Shown: positions 16,105-25,587 of the stretch, piece by piece
Position numbering within the stretch: position 1 is the first letter of the stretch
Layout: every line of letters starts with the position of its first letter
DNA from: Rhizobium sophoriradicis
GTDB taxonomy: Bacteria; Pseudomonadota; Alphaproteobacteria; Rhizobiales; Rhizobiaceae
NCBI RefSeq assembly: GCF_003939025.1
Contig: NZ_RQIH01000022.1
Location: 29,963-93,962, forward strand
Direction of reading: 5' to 3'
Length of the DNA stretch: 64,000 bases
Made by a program: the position numbers and the translations under genes
Notes under the pieces: generated by a model
What the model saw: only the letters and a program-made list of their open reading frames with translations
What the model was told of the DNA's origin: nothing
Databases searched by the model: none

Positions 16105-17030
16105 AACCCGACACTTTCAAAAACAAGGTCGTCCCCGTCACCACCATCCTGCTCGTCCTCATCGCCATCTGGTATGTCGCCGCGGTCCTGATGAACGCGC
16201 CGTTCCAGCGGGACATGGACAGCCGTGCCGGGGCCACATCGACGACGCTCGAATTCATCGGTAAGACGCTGGCGCAGCCGAAACCGATCCTGCCGGCGCC
16301 GCATCAGGTGGCGCAGAATGTCTACGAGAACACCGTGCTGCGCAGCCTGTCGAGCAATCGCAGTCTCGTCTATCACAGCTGGGTCACGCTCTCCTCCACC
16401 CTGCTCGGCTTCGGCTTCGGCATGCTGCTCGGCATTCTCCTTGCCGTGCTGATCGTGCACAACCGCGCCATGGACCGCTCGCTGATGCCGTGGCTTGTGG
16501 CGAGCCAGACCATACCGATCCTCGCCATCGCGCCGATGATCGTTATCATTTCCTACAATGTGCTGACCGGCGACAATGCGCTCGCCCATCTCCTGAACCT
16601 CGATTCCGACGCCTCCCGCCTCGTCTCCAAGGCGCTGATCTCCACCTACCTCTCTTTCTTTCCCGTCGCCGTCGGTATGGTGAAGGGATTGCGGTCGCCT
16701 GAGATCATGCATCTCGACCTGATGCGCACCTATTATGCCAGCCCGATGCAGACTTTCTGGAAGCTGCGCGTTCCGGCATCGATCCCCTTCCTCTTCACCT
16801 CGATGAAGGTCGCAATCGCCGCAAGCCTGGTCGGCGCCATCGTCGGCGAGCTACCGACGGGGGCCACCGCCGGCATCGGTTCGAAGCTGCTTGCCGGCTC
16901 CTATTACAGCCAGACCGTCGACATCTGGGCGGCCCTCGTCGCCGGATCGCTGCTGGCCGGCATCCTGGTTGCAATCGTCGGCCTTGCTGCGAAGATGGTC
17001 GACCACGCCATGGGCGGGAGGCCGGCATGA
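16101..17030 (+). CDS. ABC importer permease 1
   Basis: 309 residues with a first membrane segment VVPVTTILLVLIAIWYVAAV and about six in total. The family loop is seen as MRTYYASPMQTFWKLRVPAS, where the ATPase docks, followed by IVGELPTGATAGIGSKLL. It forms the channel of the NitT/TauT-like importer. It has a GTG start overlapping the DUF559 stop and an ATGA overlap with the second permease. A soluble loop after the first segment is longer than usual. Confidence 0.87.
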   Translation: MKPDTFKNKVVPVTTILLVLIAIWYVAAVLMNAPFQRDMDSRAGATSTTLEFIGKTLAQPKPILPAPHQVAQNVYENTVLRSLSSNRSLVYHSWVTLSSTLLGFGFGMLLGILLAVLIVHNRAMDRSLMPWLVASQTIPILAIAPMIVIISYNVLTGDNALAHLLNLDSDASRLVSKALISTYLSFFPVAVGMVKGLRSPEIMHLDLMRTYYASPMQTFWKLRVPASIPFLFTSMKVAIAASLVGAIVGELPTGATAGIGSKLLAGSYYSQTVDIWAALVAGSLLAGILVAIVGLAAKMVDHAMGGRPA

Positions 17031-18154
17031 GACATCTGTCCTTCTCCTGGCAGGGCGTGACCGCTCTCCTTCTCTGTATGGCTGCACTGATCAACTTGCC
17101 GCTTTTGGCCGAGGGCGCACCCCGGCCCTTAACTGACGGCACGGCCAGCCTCGTTTTCATCATCGTTATCGCCGCCGCCCTGCTTTCCTTTGCGCCGCAG
17201 CCGCCGGCCTATCGTGCCACCGTGCTGTTCATCGGCGCCCATGGCGCCGCCTGGATGCTGCTTTCCGCTCTCTCCGGCAACGAGGGCATGGCCAGTCGGG
17301 CGTTCTTCCTGCTGCTCTTCGCCTGCTGGCTGCTGGCCTGGCGATGCGTCACCGAGCTTTCGAAACACCAGCCCGTAACCGCCTTCGGCAAATCGACGCT
17401 TCAACTGCTGATCCCGGCAATCTTCGGCGCCTGGATCCTGATCCTCTGGGAAGCAGCCACGCGCGGCGCCGGCATTCCCTTCATCATCCTGCCGCCGCCG
17501 AGCGCCATCGGCGCCCGTATCATCGCCTCCCTGCCGATCCTCGGTGCCGACGTCAGGCAGACGATCTTCAAGGCAGTGCTGATCGGTTATATCGTCGGCT
17601 GCCTCAGCGGCTTTGTCGTCGCCGTGCTGGCCGACCGCATCACCTTCCTGCGCCGCGGTCTGCTGCCGATCGGCAACATGGTCTCGGCCCTGCCCATCAT
17701 CGGCGTCGCCCCCATTATGGTCATGTGGTTCGGCTTCGACTGGCCGTCGAAAGCGGCCGTCGTCATTATCATGACCTTCTTCCCGATGCTGGTGAATACC
17801 GTCGCCGGGCTTGCAGCCTCCGGCAGTATGGAACGCGACCTGATGCGCACCTATGCCTCGAGCGACTGGCAGACGCTGCTCAAGCTCAAGCTTCCGGCGG
17901 CCATGCCGTTCATTTTCAACGCACTGAAGATCAACTCGACGCTGGCGCTGATTGGTGCCATCGTTGCCGAATTCTTCGGGACGCCGATCGTCGGCATGGG
18001 CTTCCGCATCTCCACCGAGATCGGCCGCATGAATGTCGACATGGTCTGGGCGGAAATCGCCGTCGCGGCGCTGGCCGGCTCGATCTTCTATGGCGTCATC
18101 GCCCTGACCGAACGGGCGATGACATTCTGGCATCCGTCTATCCGTGGTGGCTAG
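17027..18154 (+). CDS. ABC importer permease 2
   Basis: 375 residues, longer than the partner because of an N-terminal region with about four extra membrane segments (residues 8-110). The C-terminal 250 residues are the usual transporter domain, with the ATPase-docking loop MRTYASSDWQTLLKLKLPAA and then IVAEFFGTPIVGMG. Together with permease 1 it would make a heterodimeric channel. The two genes overlap by four bases. Confidence 0.87.
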   Translation: MRHLSFSWQGVTALLLCMAALINLPLLAEGAPRPLTDGTASLVFIIVIAAALLSFAPQPPAYRATVLFIGAHGAAWMLLSALSGNEGMASRAFFLLLFACWLLAWRCVTELSKHQPVTAFGKSTLQLLIPAIFGAWILILWEAATRGAGIPFIILPPPSAIGARIIASLPILGADVRQTIFKAVLIGYIVGCLSGFVVAVLADRITFLRRGLLPIGNMVSALPIIGVAPIMVMWFGFDWPSKAAVVIIMTFFPMLVNTVAGLAASGSMERDLMRTYASSDWQTLLKLKLPAAMPFIFNALKINSTLALIGAIVAEFFGTPIVGMGFRISTEIGRMNVDMVWAEIAVAALAGSIFYGVIALTERAMTFWHPSIRGG

Positions 18155-18211
18155 ACGCGCGCGGGCTCGCAAACGGGTCCGGGCATAACTTCAGAGGGTA
18201 AGGATAAGAAA

Positions 18212-19183
18212 ATGAGAAAGTTGATGGTTGCAATGATGGCGAGCGCGATGACGCTTGCCGCCGCGCACGCGATGGCCGCCGACAAGGTGGTGCTGCAGCT
18301 GAAATGGGTCACGCAGGCCCAGTTCGGCGGCTATTACGTCGCCAAGGACAAGGGCTTCTACAAGGAGGAAGGTCTCGAAGTCGACATCAAGCCGGGCGGT
18401 CCTGATATCGCCCCCGAACAGGTGATCGCCGGCGGCGGCGCCGATGTGATCGTCGACTGGATGGGCGGCGCTCTGGTTGCCCGCGAAAAGGGCGTTCCGC
18501 TCGTCAACATCGCTCAGCCTTTCCAGAAGTCGGGCCTGCAAATGATCTGCCGGAAGGACGGCCCTGTTAAGACCGAGGCCGACTTCAAGGGTCATACGCT
18601 CGGCGTCTGGTTCTTCGGCAACGAGTACCCCTTCTTCGCCTGGATGAACAAGCTCGGCCTGTCGACGGAAGGCGGCCCGAACGGCGTCACCGTGCTGAAA
18701 CAGAGCTTCGATGTGCAGCCACTCGTCCAGAAGCAGGCCGACTGCATCTCGGTCATGACCTATAACGAATACTGGCAGGCGATCGATGCCGGCTTCAAGC
18801 CGGAGGAACTGACGGTCTTCAACTATACCGAGATGGGCAACGACCTCTTGGAAGACGGCCTCTATGCGATGGAGGACAAGCTGAAGGACCCGGCCTTCAA
18901 GGAGAAGATGGTCAAGTTCGTCCGCGCCTCGATGAAGGGCTGGAAATATGCGACCGATAATCCTGACGAGTCTGCCGAGATCGTCGTGGACAATGGCGGC
19001 CAGGACGAAAACCACCAGAAGCGCATGATGGGCGAAGTAGCCAAGCTCGTCGGGGACGGCTCCGGCAAGCTGGATGAAGCTCTCTATGCCCGCACGGCAA
19101 AGGCGCTGCTCGACCAGAAGATCATTAGCAAGGAGCCATCGGGCGCCTGGACGCACGACATCACCGACGCCGCCTCCAAGTAA
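18212..19183 (+). CDS. ABC importer substrate-binding protein (NMT1/THI5-like)
   Basis: 323 residues with a signal peptide (MRKLMVAMMASAMTLAAAHAMA). The mature part starts with VVLQLKWVTQAQFGGYYVA and has KGFYKEEGLEVDIKPGGPDI, typical of NMT1/THI5-like periplasmic proteins that bind pyrimidine-like ligands. NGVTVLKQSFDVQPL and FNYTEMGNDLLEDG belong to the ligand domains. With the RutR-linked catabolic genes nearby, a pyrimidine, dihydropyrimidine or hydantoin ligand is likely. It ends the operon and is followed by a terminator. Confidence 0.85.
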   Translation: MRKLMVAMMASAMTLAAAHAMAADKVVLQLKWVTQAQFGGYYVAKDKGFYKEEGLEVDIKPGGPDIAPEQVIAGGGADVIVDWMGGALVAREKGVPLVNIAQPFQKSGLQMICRKDGPVKTEADFKGHTLGVWFFGNEYPFFAWMNKLGLSTEGGPNGVTVLKQSFDVQPLVQKQADCISVMTYNEYWQAIDAGFKPEELTVFNYTEMGNDLLEDGLYAMEDKLKDPAFKEKMVKFVRASMKGWKYATDNPDESAEIVVDNGGQDENHQKRMMGEVAKLVGDGSGKLDEALYARTAKALLDQKIISKEPSGAWTHDITDAASK

Positions 19184-19203
19184 ATCCGCTGCAATGCAAC
19201 GGG

Positions 19204-19235
19204 AAACGCGCGGGGAGATTTCCGCGCGTTTTGTC
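19204..19235 (+). terminator. Terminator after the binding-protein gene
   Basis: Arms AAACGCGCGG (19204-19213) and CCGCGCGTTT (19222-19231) with an eight-base loop, followed by TTTTG. It fits a Rho-independent terminator of the importer operon. Confidence 0.75.
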
Positions 19236-19334
19236 AGTTTTCCGCGCCCAGAAGAAATGGCCCCGCGCCTGTCGCATTTGTCGGACGTCAAACGTCATTG
19301 GGTAGAGGCGCGATCAATCATCGTCATGTTCACA

Positions 19335-19361
19335 TAACCTTCCGATGATTGATTCAGGTTA
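19335..19361. promoter_or_regulatory. Possible operator upstream of the RND genes
   Basis: TAACCT (19335-19340) and AGGTTA (19356-19361) are inverted repeats 15 bases apart in the 396-base gap before the efflux operon. No regulator gene of the TetR or MarR type is adjacent, so this remains weak. The rest of the gap has no convincing gene. Confidence 0.25.
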
Positions 19362-19579
19362 GCATGGTAATTATTATGAGCTCGTGGGGAATTGTTTTCT
19401 GCCGGACTTGCATATCGAGCAAATCGATACCAATTAGAGACCGATTTGCCGGTGAGGGACGAAGACGGCAAATGAAGTGCGGATACCCTTGAGAATACAG
19501 GAAGGCAGTGGCCTGATCGCGAGCTGATCTGCAGACGCGCGAATTCGGCCAACCTTGTTACAAGATTGGACGAAGACGA

Positions 19580-20770
19580 ATGGCACGCAAGCCGATTGGA
19601 ATTCTAGGCGCATCCACCCTCTTTGCAGCCGCACTTGCTGCATCCTCCGCCTTTTCGCAGGAAACGCCGGTCGCAAAACCGCAGCAGAACCTGCCGGCGA
19701 TCGTCGTCACCACGGCTGTAAATCGCACCCTCGTCGACCGTGTCATCGGCACGGGAACGGTCAAGCCAGTCGAAGAAGTCTATATCCAGCCGCAGGTCGA
19801 GGGCCTGTCGATCCGCACGCTGAGAGCCGATATCGGCGACAAGGTTCAGGCCGACAGCACATTGGCGACGCTCAACGATGACGCGCTGGTCCTGGAGAAG
19901 AGCCAGATGATGGCGACGAAGGCCAAGGGCGAGGCAAGCCTCGCCCAGCTGCGCGCCCAGCTCATCGAGGCGCAGGCCAATGCCGAACAGGCCAGGCAGC
20001 AGCAGGCCCGCGCCCAGGAAATGGTCAAGAAGGGCACGGTTTCCACCGCCCAGGTCGAGCAGGCCGATGCGACCGCCGCCGCCGCCAATGCCCGCGTCGT
20101 CTCCGCCGAGCAGGCGATCGAGGTCGCTGAAGCTGACCTCAAGGTCTTCGACAGCCAGATCGCCGATGCCGATCTGAAGCTGGCGCGCACCGATGTGAAG
20201 ACGCCGGTCGCCGGCACGATCTCGGCAAAGAACGCCAAGGTCGGCGCCATTGCCGCCGGTAACGGCGACCCGCTGTTCACACTCATCCGCGACGGCGATA
20301 TCGAGCTCGTCGCCGAGGTCGCCGAAAGCGACATCGTCAGGATCATGGCCGGCCAGAAGGCGACGATTTCGCTTTCCGGCAGCCGCGAGAAGCTTTCCGG
20401 CGCCGTGCGCCTCGTGTCGCCGACCGTCGATCCGGCCACCCGCCTCGGCCTTGTCCATATCTCCATCGACGATGACAGCAAGGCGCGCTCCGGCATGTAT
20501 GGCAGTGCCGAGATCATCGTGCGCGAGACCCAAGGCGTATCGCTTCCCTTGACCGCGGTCTTGACCGGCAATGAAGGCTCGTCGGCCCGGAAGGTCGAGG
20601 ATGGTGTGGTAAAATTCGCCAAGATCGAGACCGGCATCCAGGACGGGGCCTATGTCGAGATCGTCAATGGATTGAAGAGCGGCGATGAGGTCGTGGCCAA
20701 GGCGGGCGCCTATGTCCGCGACGGCGACCGCATCACGCCGGTGCGTGAACAGCCCTCGGCTTCCAACTAA
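19580..20770 (+). CDS. RND efflux periplasmic adaptor
   Basis: 396 residues with a signal peptide (LFAAALAASSAFSQE). It has the membrane-fusion protein layout: VEEVYIQPQVEGLSIRTLRA lipoyl half, a coiled-coil hairpin about residues 100-190 (rich in A, Q, E), second lipoyl half TDVKTPVAGTISAKNAKVG, and beta-barrel part KATISLSGSREKLSGAVRLV. It bridges the inner membrane pump to an outer membrane channel, which is not encoded here. The pump gene follows 12 bases later. Confidence 0.9.
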   Translation: MARKPIGILGASTLFAAALAASSAFSQETPVAKPQQNLPAIVVTTAVNRTLVDRVIGTGTVKPVEEVYIQPQVEGLSIRTLRADIGDKVQADSTLATLNDDALVLEKSQMMATKAKGEASLAQLRAQLIEAQANAEQARQQQARAQEMVKKGTVSTAQVEQADATAAAANARVVSAEQAIEVAEADLKVFDSQIADADLKLARTDVKTPVAGTISAKNAKVGAIAAGNGDPLFTLIRDGDIELVAEVAESDIVRIMAGQKATISLSGSREKLSGAVRLVSPTVDPATRLGLVHISIDDDSKARSGMYGSAEIIVRETQGVSLPLTAVLTGNEGSSARKVEDGVVKFAKIETGIQDGAYVEIVNGLKSGDEVVAKAGAYVRDGDRITPVREQPSASN

Positions 20771-20782
20771 AGAGACCATCCG

Positions 20783-23700
20783 ATGAATTTTTCAGCCTGG
20801 TCCATTCGAAACCCGATCGCGCCGCTGCTGGCCTTCTGCCTGTTGATATTCATCGGCATCCAGTCCTTCAACACGCTGCCGATCACACGCTTCCCGAACA
20901 TCGACGTGCCGCTGGTTTCGATCAGCGTGACGCAGAGCGGCGCTTCGCCGGCCGAACTGGAAATGCAGGTGACCAAGGAGATCGAAGACGCGATCGCCTC
21001 GATCACCGGCATCGACGAAATCCAGTCGACGGTAACCGACGGCAGCTCGCAGACCAACGTCATGTTCCGCATGGAAGTGCCGACGGAACAGGCCGTGCAG
21101 GACGTCAAGGATGCGATCGACCGCATCCGCAGCGACCTGCCGGCCACGGCCGAAACGCCGATCGTCACCAAGGTCGACGTCGAGGGCCAAGCGATCCAGA
21201 CCTTCGCCGTCTCCTCGCCCGCCATGTCGCTCGAAGAACTCTCCTGGTTCGTCGACGATACGGTCAAGCGCGCCCTGCAGGGCCAGGCCGGTATCGGCCG
21301 CGTCGACCGCTACGGCGGCGCGGAGCGCGAAGTGCGCATCGAACTCACCCCCGCCAAGCTCGATGCCCATGGTATCACCGCCGCAAGCGTCAACCAGCAG
21401 CTGCGCGGCACCAACGTCGACCTCGGCTCCGGCCGCGGCCAGGTGGCGGGCAGCGAACAGGCGATCCGCGTACTCGGCGATGCCCGCAATGTTGCCGAAC
21501 TCGCAGACACGACGATCGCGCTGCCGAACGGCCGTTTCGTCAAGCTGTCCGACCTCGGCGTCATCAAGGACACTTATGAGGAGCCGAAATCCTTCTCGCG
21601 CTTCAACGATACGCCTGTTGTCACCTTCGGCGTCTTTCGTTCGAAGGGCGCCAGCGAGGTCAGCGTCGCCGAAACCGTAGCGCAGAGCCTCGACAAGGTC
21701 AGAAGCGAAAACCCGAATGTGAAGATCGAGATGATCGACGATTCGGTGTATTTCACCTACGGCAACTACGAAGCCGCCATCCACACGCTGCTCGAAGGCG
21801 CGCTGCTCGCCGTCATCGTCGTCCTGCTCTTCCTCCGGAACTGGCGCGCGACGCTGATTTCGGCGATCGCGCTGCCGCTGTCTGCGATCCCGACCTTCTG
21901 GGTCATGGACATGATGGGCTTCTCGCTGAACCTCGTCAGCTTCCTGGCCCTGACGCTGGCGACCGGTATCCTCGTCGACGACGCGATCGTCGAAATCGAA
22001 AACATCGCCCGCCATATCAAGATGGGCAAGACGCCCTATCGGGCGGCGATCGAGGCGGCTGATGAAATCGGCCTCGCCGTCATTGCCACCACCTTCACCA
22101 TCATCGCCGTCTTCGTGCCAGTTTCCTTCATGCCGGGCATTCCCGGCCAGTACTTCATTCAGTTCGGCCTGACCGTCGCCTTCTCCGTCTTCTTCTCGCT
22201 GATGGTGGCGCGCCTCATCACCCCGATGATGGCCGCCTACCTCATGCGCGCCGAAGACGGTGTCGACGACCATCACGACAATGACGGTCTGCTGATGAAG
22301 GGCTACACGCGCCTGATCCGCGCGACGACCGGGCATAAATATTCCCGATATCTGACACTATTGGCGGCGGTAGGCTTCCTCGTTGGTTCGGTTATGCTGC
22401 TGATGAAGGTTCCGGGTAGCTTCCTGCCGCCCGAAGACGCCTCGCGCATCGTTCTCTCCGTCGAACTGCCGCCCAACGCGCGGCTCGACGACACCGAGAC
22501 GACGACAAAAGCAATCTACGACAGGGTCAAGGACATCAACGGCGTCGAAAGTGTCTTCGTCCTCGGCGGCGCGTCGCCGAAGGGCGATCTCGAACTACGC
22601 CGTGCAACCATCACGCTGGCTCTCCACAAGCTCGACCAGTCGCTGGTCAAGAAGGTGGTCAACGATGTGCTCGGTGACATCCCGGTCATCGGCCCAATGC
22701 TGCCAAAGGTGGAAGTCCACGGCCGTGAACGCCCGCAATGGGATATTGAAAAGGAAGTCTTCGCCAAGGTGCGCGACATTCCCGACGTCCATATCCTGAA
22801 GCTCAACGATCGGGGCGAACGCGACCTCTCCTTCAACTTCCTCTCCAAAAACGAGAAGGATTTGAACGACGCCGTCGGCATTCTCGAATCCAAGCTCCGC
22901 GCCGACCCGCTGCTCGCCAATGTCAGCGCCGACGGCGCCCTGCCCCGCCCGGAACTGCAGGTCTACCCGCGCAAGGACGAGGCCGCCCGCCTCGGCATCA
23001 CCCCGCAGCAGATCTCCGAAACGATCCGTGTCGCCACTATCGGCGATGTCGATGCGGCGCTTGCCAAGATCTCGCTCGACGATCGCCAGATCCCGATCCG
23101 GGTGCAGGCGGCACTCGACATGCGCCGCGATCTTGCGGCCCTCCGGGCATTGAAGATCCAGACCGCCAGCGGCGGCACCGTTCCGCTTTCGAGCGTCGCC
23201 AATATCGACTATTCGGAAGGCGTCAGCTCGATTAAGCGCAACAACCGCAACCGTGTCGTCTCGATCGGCTCCGACCTGCCGCAGGGCGTGGCGCTCGACA
23301 CGGCTTCGGCCCGTTTCCGCGAGATCGTCAAGGAGACCAACATTCCGGCCACCGTGCATCTTGCCGAAAGCGGCGATACCAAAGTGCAGACCGAGATGCA
23401 GCAGAGCTTCGTCAACGCCATGTTGATGGGGCTGCTGCTGGTGCTGACCGTGCTGATCCTGCTCTTCAAGGATGTGATCCAGCCCTTCACCATCCTGTTC
23501 TCGCTGCCGCTCGCCATCGGCGGCGTTGCGGCGGGCCTGATCATAACCAACAACCCGCTATCCATGCCCGTGATGATCGGCATTCTGATGCTGATGGGGA
23601 TCGTCACCAAGAACGCTATCCTGCTCGTCGATTTCGCGATTGAGATGCGTCATCAGGGCATGGGCCGCGTCGAGGCCATGGTCGAAGCCGGCCGCAAGCG

Positions 23701-24109
23701 CGCCCGGCCGATCATCATGACCTCGATCGCCATGTCGGCAGGCATGCTGCCTTCCGCGCTCGGCGTCGGCGAAGGCGGCTCGTTCCGCGCGCCGATGGCG
23801 ATCGCGGTGATCGGCGGCATCATCGTCTCGACGGTGCTTTCGCTTGTTGTCGTGCCCTCCTTCTTCCTGATCATGGACGATCTGTCCCGCCTGCTCGGCT
23901 GGATGTTCGGCCGCATGGTCGGCAGGAAGGACGAGGAGGAACTGCCGCTGTCGCCCGAGGATCTCACCCGCGTGGCCCGCGAGAACCGCAGCGATATCGA
24001 TGCGCTGGACGAGCGCCTGACGGCGATCGAAAAGCCGGAAGGCAAGCGCAAGACCGCCAAAGGCAACGACACCAACGTGCTCCGGCTACCGCCGTTTGCG
24101 GCGGAGTGA
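20783..24109 (+). CDS. RND efflux pump (inner membrane transporter)
   Basis: 1108 residues. About twelve membrane segments in two repeats, each before a large periplasmic loop. The N-terminus NFSAWSIRNPIAPLLAFCLL and the segment LATGILVDDAIVEIENIARH, with the acidic proton-relay residues in LVDDAIV, are typical of the AcrB/MexF type. The second repeat has MGIVTKNAILLVDFAIEMRH. A cytoplasmic tail of some 60 residues (ARENRSDIDALDERLTAIEK) is longer than in most members. Substrate cannot be told from sequence. It is likely co-transcribed with the adaptor. Confidence 0.9.
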   Translation: MNFSAWSIRNPIAPLLAFCLLIFIGIQSFNTLPITRFPNIDVPLVSISVTQSGASPAELEMQVTKEIEDAIASITGIDEIQSTVTDGSSQTNVMFRMEVPTEQAVQDVKDAIDRIRSDLPATAETPIVTKVDVEGQAIQTFAVSSPAMSLEELSWFVDDTVKRALQGQAGIGRVDRYGGAEREVRIELTPAKLDAHGITAASVNQQLRGTNVDLGSGRGQVAGSEQAIRVLGDARNVAELADTTIALPNGRFVKLSDLGVIKDTYEEPKSFSRFNDTPVVTFGVFRSKGASEVSVAETVAQSLDKVRSENPNVKIEMIDDSVYFTYGNYEAAIHTLLEGALLAVIVVLLFLRNWRATLISAIALPLSAIPTFWVMDMMGFSLNLVSFLALTLATGILVDDAIVEIENIARHIKMGKTPYRAAIEAADEIGLAVIATTFTIIAVFVPVSFMPGIPGQYFIQFGLTVAFSVFFSLMVARLITPMMAAYLMRAEDGVDDHHDNDGLLMKGYTRLIRATTGHKYSRYLTLLAAVGFLVGSVMLLMKVPGSFLPPEDASRIVLSVELPPNARLDDTETTTKAIYDRVKDINGVESVFVLGGASPKGDLELRRATITLALHKLDQSLVKKVVNDVLGDIPVIGPMLPKVEVHGRERPQWDIEKEVFAKVRDIPDVHILKLNDRGERDLSFNFLSKNEKDLNDAVGILESKLRADPLLANVSADGALPRPELQVYPRKDEAARLGITPQQISETIRVATIGDVDAALAKISLDDRQIPIRVQAALDMRRDLAALRALKIQTASGGTVPLSSVANIDYSEGVSSIKRNNRNRVVSIGSDLPQGVALDTASARFREIVKETNIPATVHLAESGDTKVQTEMQQSFVNAMLMGLLLVLTVLILLFKDVIQPFTILFSLPLAIGGVAAGLIITNNPLSMPVMIGILMLMGIVTKNAILLVDFAIEMRHQGMGRVEAMVEAGRKRARPIIMTSIAMSAGMLPSALGVGEGGSFRAPMAIAVIGGIIVSTVLSLVVVPSFFLIMDDLSRLLGWMFGRMVGRKDEEELPLSPEDLTRVARENRSDIDALDERLTAIEKPEGKRKTAKGNDTNVLRLPPFAAE

Positions 24110-24130
24110 GCAAAGCCCAAGAAAAAACAA

Positions 24131-24168
24131 ACGGGCCGGGAGCGATCTCCCGGCCCGTTTTGTTTTGT
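24131..24168. terminator. Bidirectional terminator between RND pump and ureG
   Basis: Arms ACGGGCCGGGAG and CTCCCGGCCCGT (24131-24158) with a four-base loop, followed by TTTGTTTT on the plus strand and TTTGTTTTTTC on the minus strand. It can end both the RND operon and the urease operon, which converge here. Confidence 0.85.
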
Positions 24169-24208
24169 CAATCATGCCACCGGCGGTTTCGACCGGCGGC
24201 GGTTTGAC

Positions 24209-24829
24209 TCAGAGCCCGCCCTGCTCCCTGAGGAAATTGACGATCGAACTGATGCCGTCGCCGCGCTTCATGTCCGAGAAGACGAACGGGCGGCTCGCGC
24301 GCATGCGCGTCGCATCCCGGTCCATCACCTCGAGATCGGCGCCGACATAGGGCGCCAGATCCTTTTTGTTGATGACGAGCAGGTCGGATCGGGTGATGCC
24401 GGGCCCGCCCTTGCGCGGGATTTCCTCGCCCTGGCAGACGGAGATCACATAGATGGTGATATCGGCGAGATCTGGCGAAAAGGTCGCCGCCAGATTGTCT
24501 CCGCCGGATTCAATGAAGACGACGTCGAGATCGGGAATGCGCTCATTGAGGCCGGCGATCGCCTGCAGATTGATTGTCGCATCCTCGCGGATGGCGGTAT
24601 GCGGGCAGCCGCCGGTTTCGACGCCTACGATCCGCTCCGAAGGCAAGGCCTGCATGCGCACCAGCGCCTCGGCATCCTCGGTCGTGTAGATGTCGTTGGT
24701 GACGACGGCGACGGAATAGTCGTCGCGCATCGCCTTGCATAGCTTTTCCGTCAGCGCCGTCTTGCCCGAGCCGACCGGTCCGCCGATGCCGACGCGCAGG
24801 GGTCCGTTCCTTGATTTCATGTGTTTCAC
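24209..24829 (-). CDS. ureG: Urease accessory GTPase UreG
   Basis: 206 residues, normal for UreG. It is a GTPase that delivers nickel to apo-urease with UreD and UreF. P-loop GIGGPVGSGKTALTEKL, the metal-binding GVETGGCPHTAIREDA (Cys-Pro-His) and FIESGGDNLAATF are present, with the guanine-specificity NKKD near VINKKDLA. It is the last gene of the urease operon, just before a terminator. Confidence 0.97.
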   Translation of the reverse strand: MKHMKSRNGPLRVGIGGPVGSGKTALTEKLCKAMRDDYSVAVVTNDIYTTEDAEALVRMQALPSERIVGVETGGCPHTAIREDATINLQAIAGLNERIPDLDVVFIESGGDNLAATFSPDLADITIYVISVCQGEEIPRKGGPGITRSDLLVINKKDLAPYVGADLEVMDRDATRMRASRPFVFSDMKRGDGISSIVNFLREQGGL

Positions 24830-24909
24830 TCCAATCGCACCGAATGATAGCGACGGCGGCAGCGGGCGCCACCGTCAAATGACGCAGTCTTTGCGGATAA
24901 TTGACTTCC

Positions 24910-25581
24910 TCACGAGCGGAACAACCGCGTCGCCTGCGTCTCGTGGCGCAGGCTGGCGATATCGGCCTGCACGGTGGCCGAGCCGAGGTCGTCGAGCGAC
25001 GACGCTGCCGCCCGCCGGGCAACCTCCGCAATGTGCCCTTCAAGGCCGGCCAACAGGGCAACACCGTCCCTCTGCCCGGCGACGCCGAGGCGGATACCGG
25101 TCGAAACCGCTTGCGAGGCATAGGCGTGCAGGAAGACTGCGAGCACCTGCTCGGACCCTATACCATGCGCACCGGCAACCGCGCCCACCGCGACGGGATA
25201 AGCGGTCTTGCCGGTCAGCCTCTCGAACACTTCGTCCGGCCAAGCCCGGGCCGCCGCTAGGAAGGCGTCTCCGAGCAGCATGGTTTCCTGATGGCGCTCG
25301 CGTGATCCGGCAAGCGCCTCTGCGAGTGCGGCAACCTCGGCGAGGCGCGCGGCTTCTGCCTGGCACCGGTGGCTTTCGGCAAGCAGCACCGCATCGTTCC
25401 AGATCGCGCCATGGCCGATCAGCGTGCCGATCCACGCCGCAAGCGAGGCCGCATCCGTGACGAGCCCGTCAGCCACCGCCCGCTCCAGCCCTCCCGAATA
25501 GGCAAAGCTACCGATCGGAAAGGCCGGCGAGAGCCATGCCGTCAAGCGCAGCATTGCCTGCAGCTCGAAATCCCCAGTCAT
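24910..25581 (-). CDS. ureF: Urease accessory protein UreF
   Basis: 223 residues. An all-helical protein that links UreD to the UreG GTPase during nickel insertion. Characteristic segments are WLSPAFPIGSFAYSGGLE near the N-terminus and YPVAVGAVAGAHGI in the second half. It begins seven bases from the end of ureE and is followed, after 80 bases, by ureG. Confidence 0.93.
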   Translation of the reverse strand: MTGDFELQAMLRLTAWLSPAFPIGSFAYSGGLERAVADGLVTDAASLAAWIGTLIGHGAIWNDAVLLAESHRCQAEAARLAEVAALAEALAGSRERHQETMLLGDAFLAAARAWPDEVFERLTGKTAYPVAVGAVAGAHGIGSEQVLAVFLHAYASQAVSTGIRLGVAGQRDGVALLAGLEGHIAEVARRAAASSLDDLGSATVQADIASLRHETQATRLFRS

Positions 25582-25587
25582 CGAGCC

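Noticed and set aside
20792..22336. 514-codon minus frame inside the RND pump gene
   Set aside because: Antisense of conserved membrane segments, rich in Arg, Asp and His as expected for a shadow frame.
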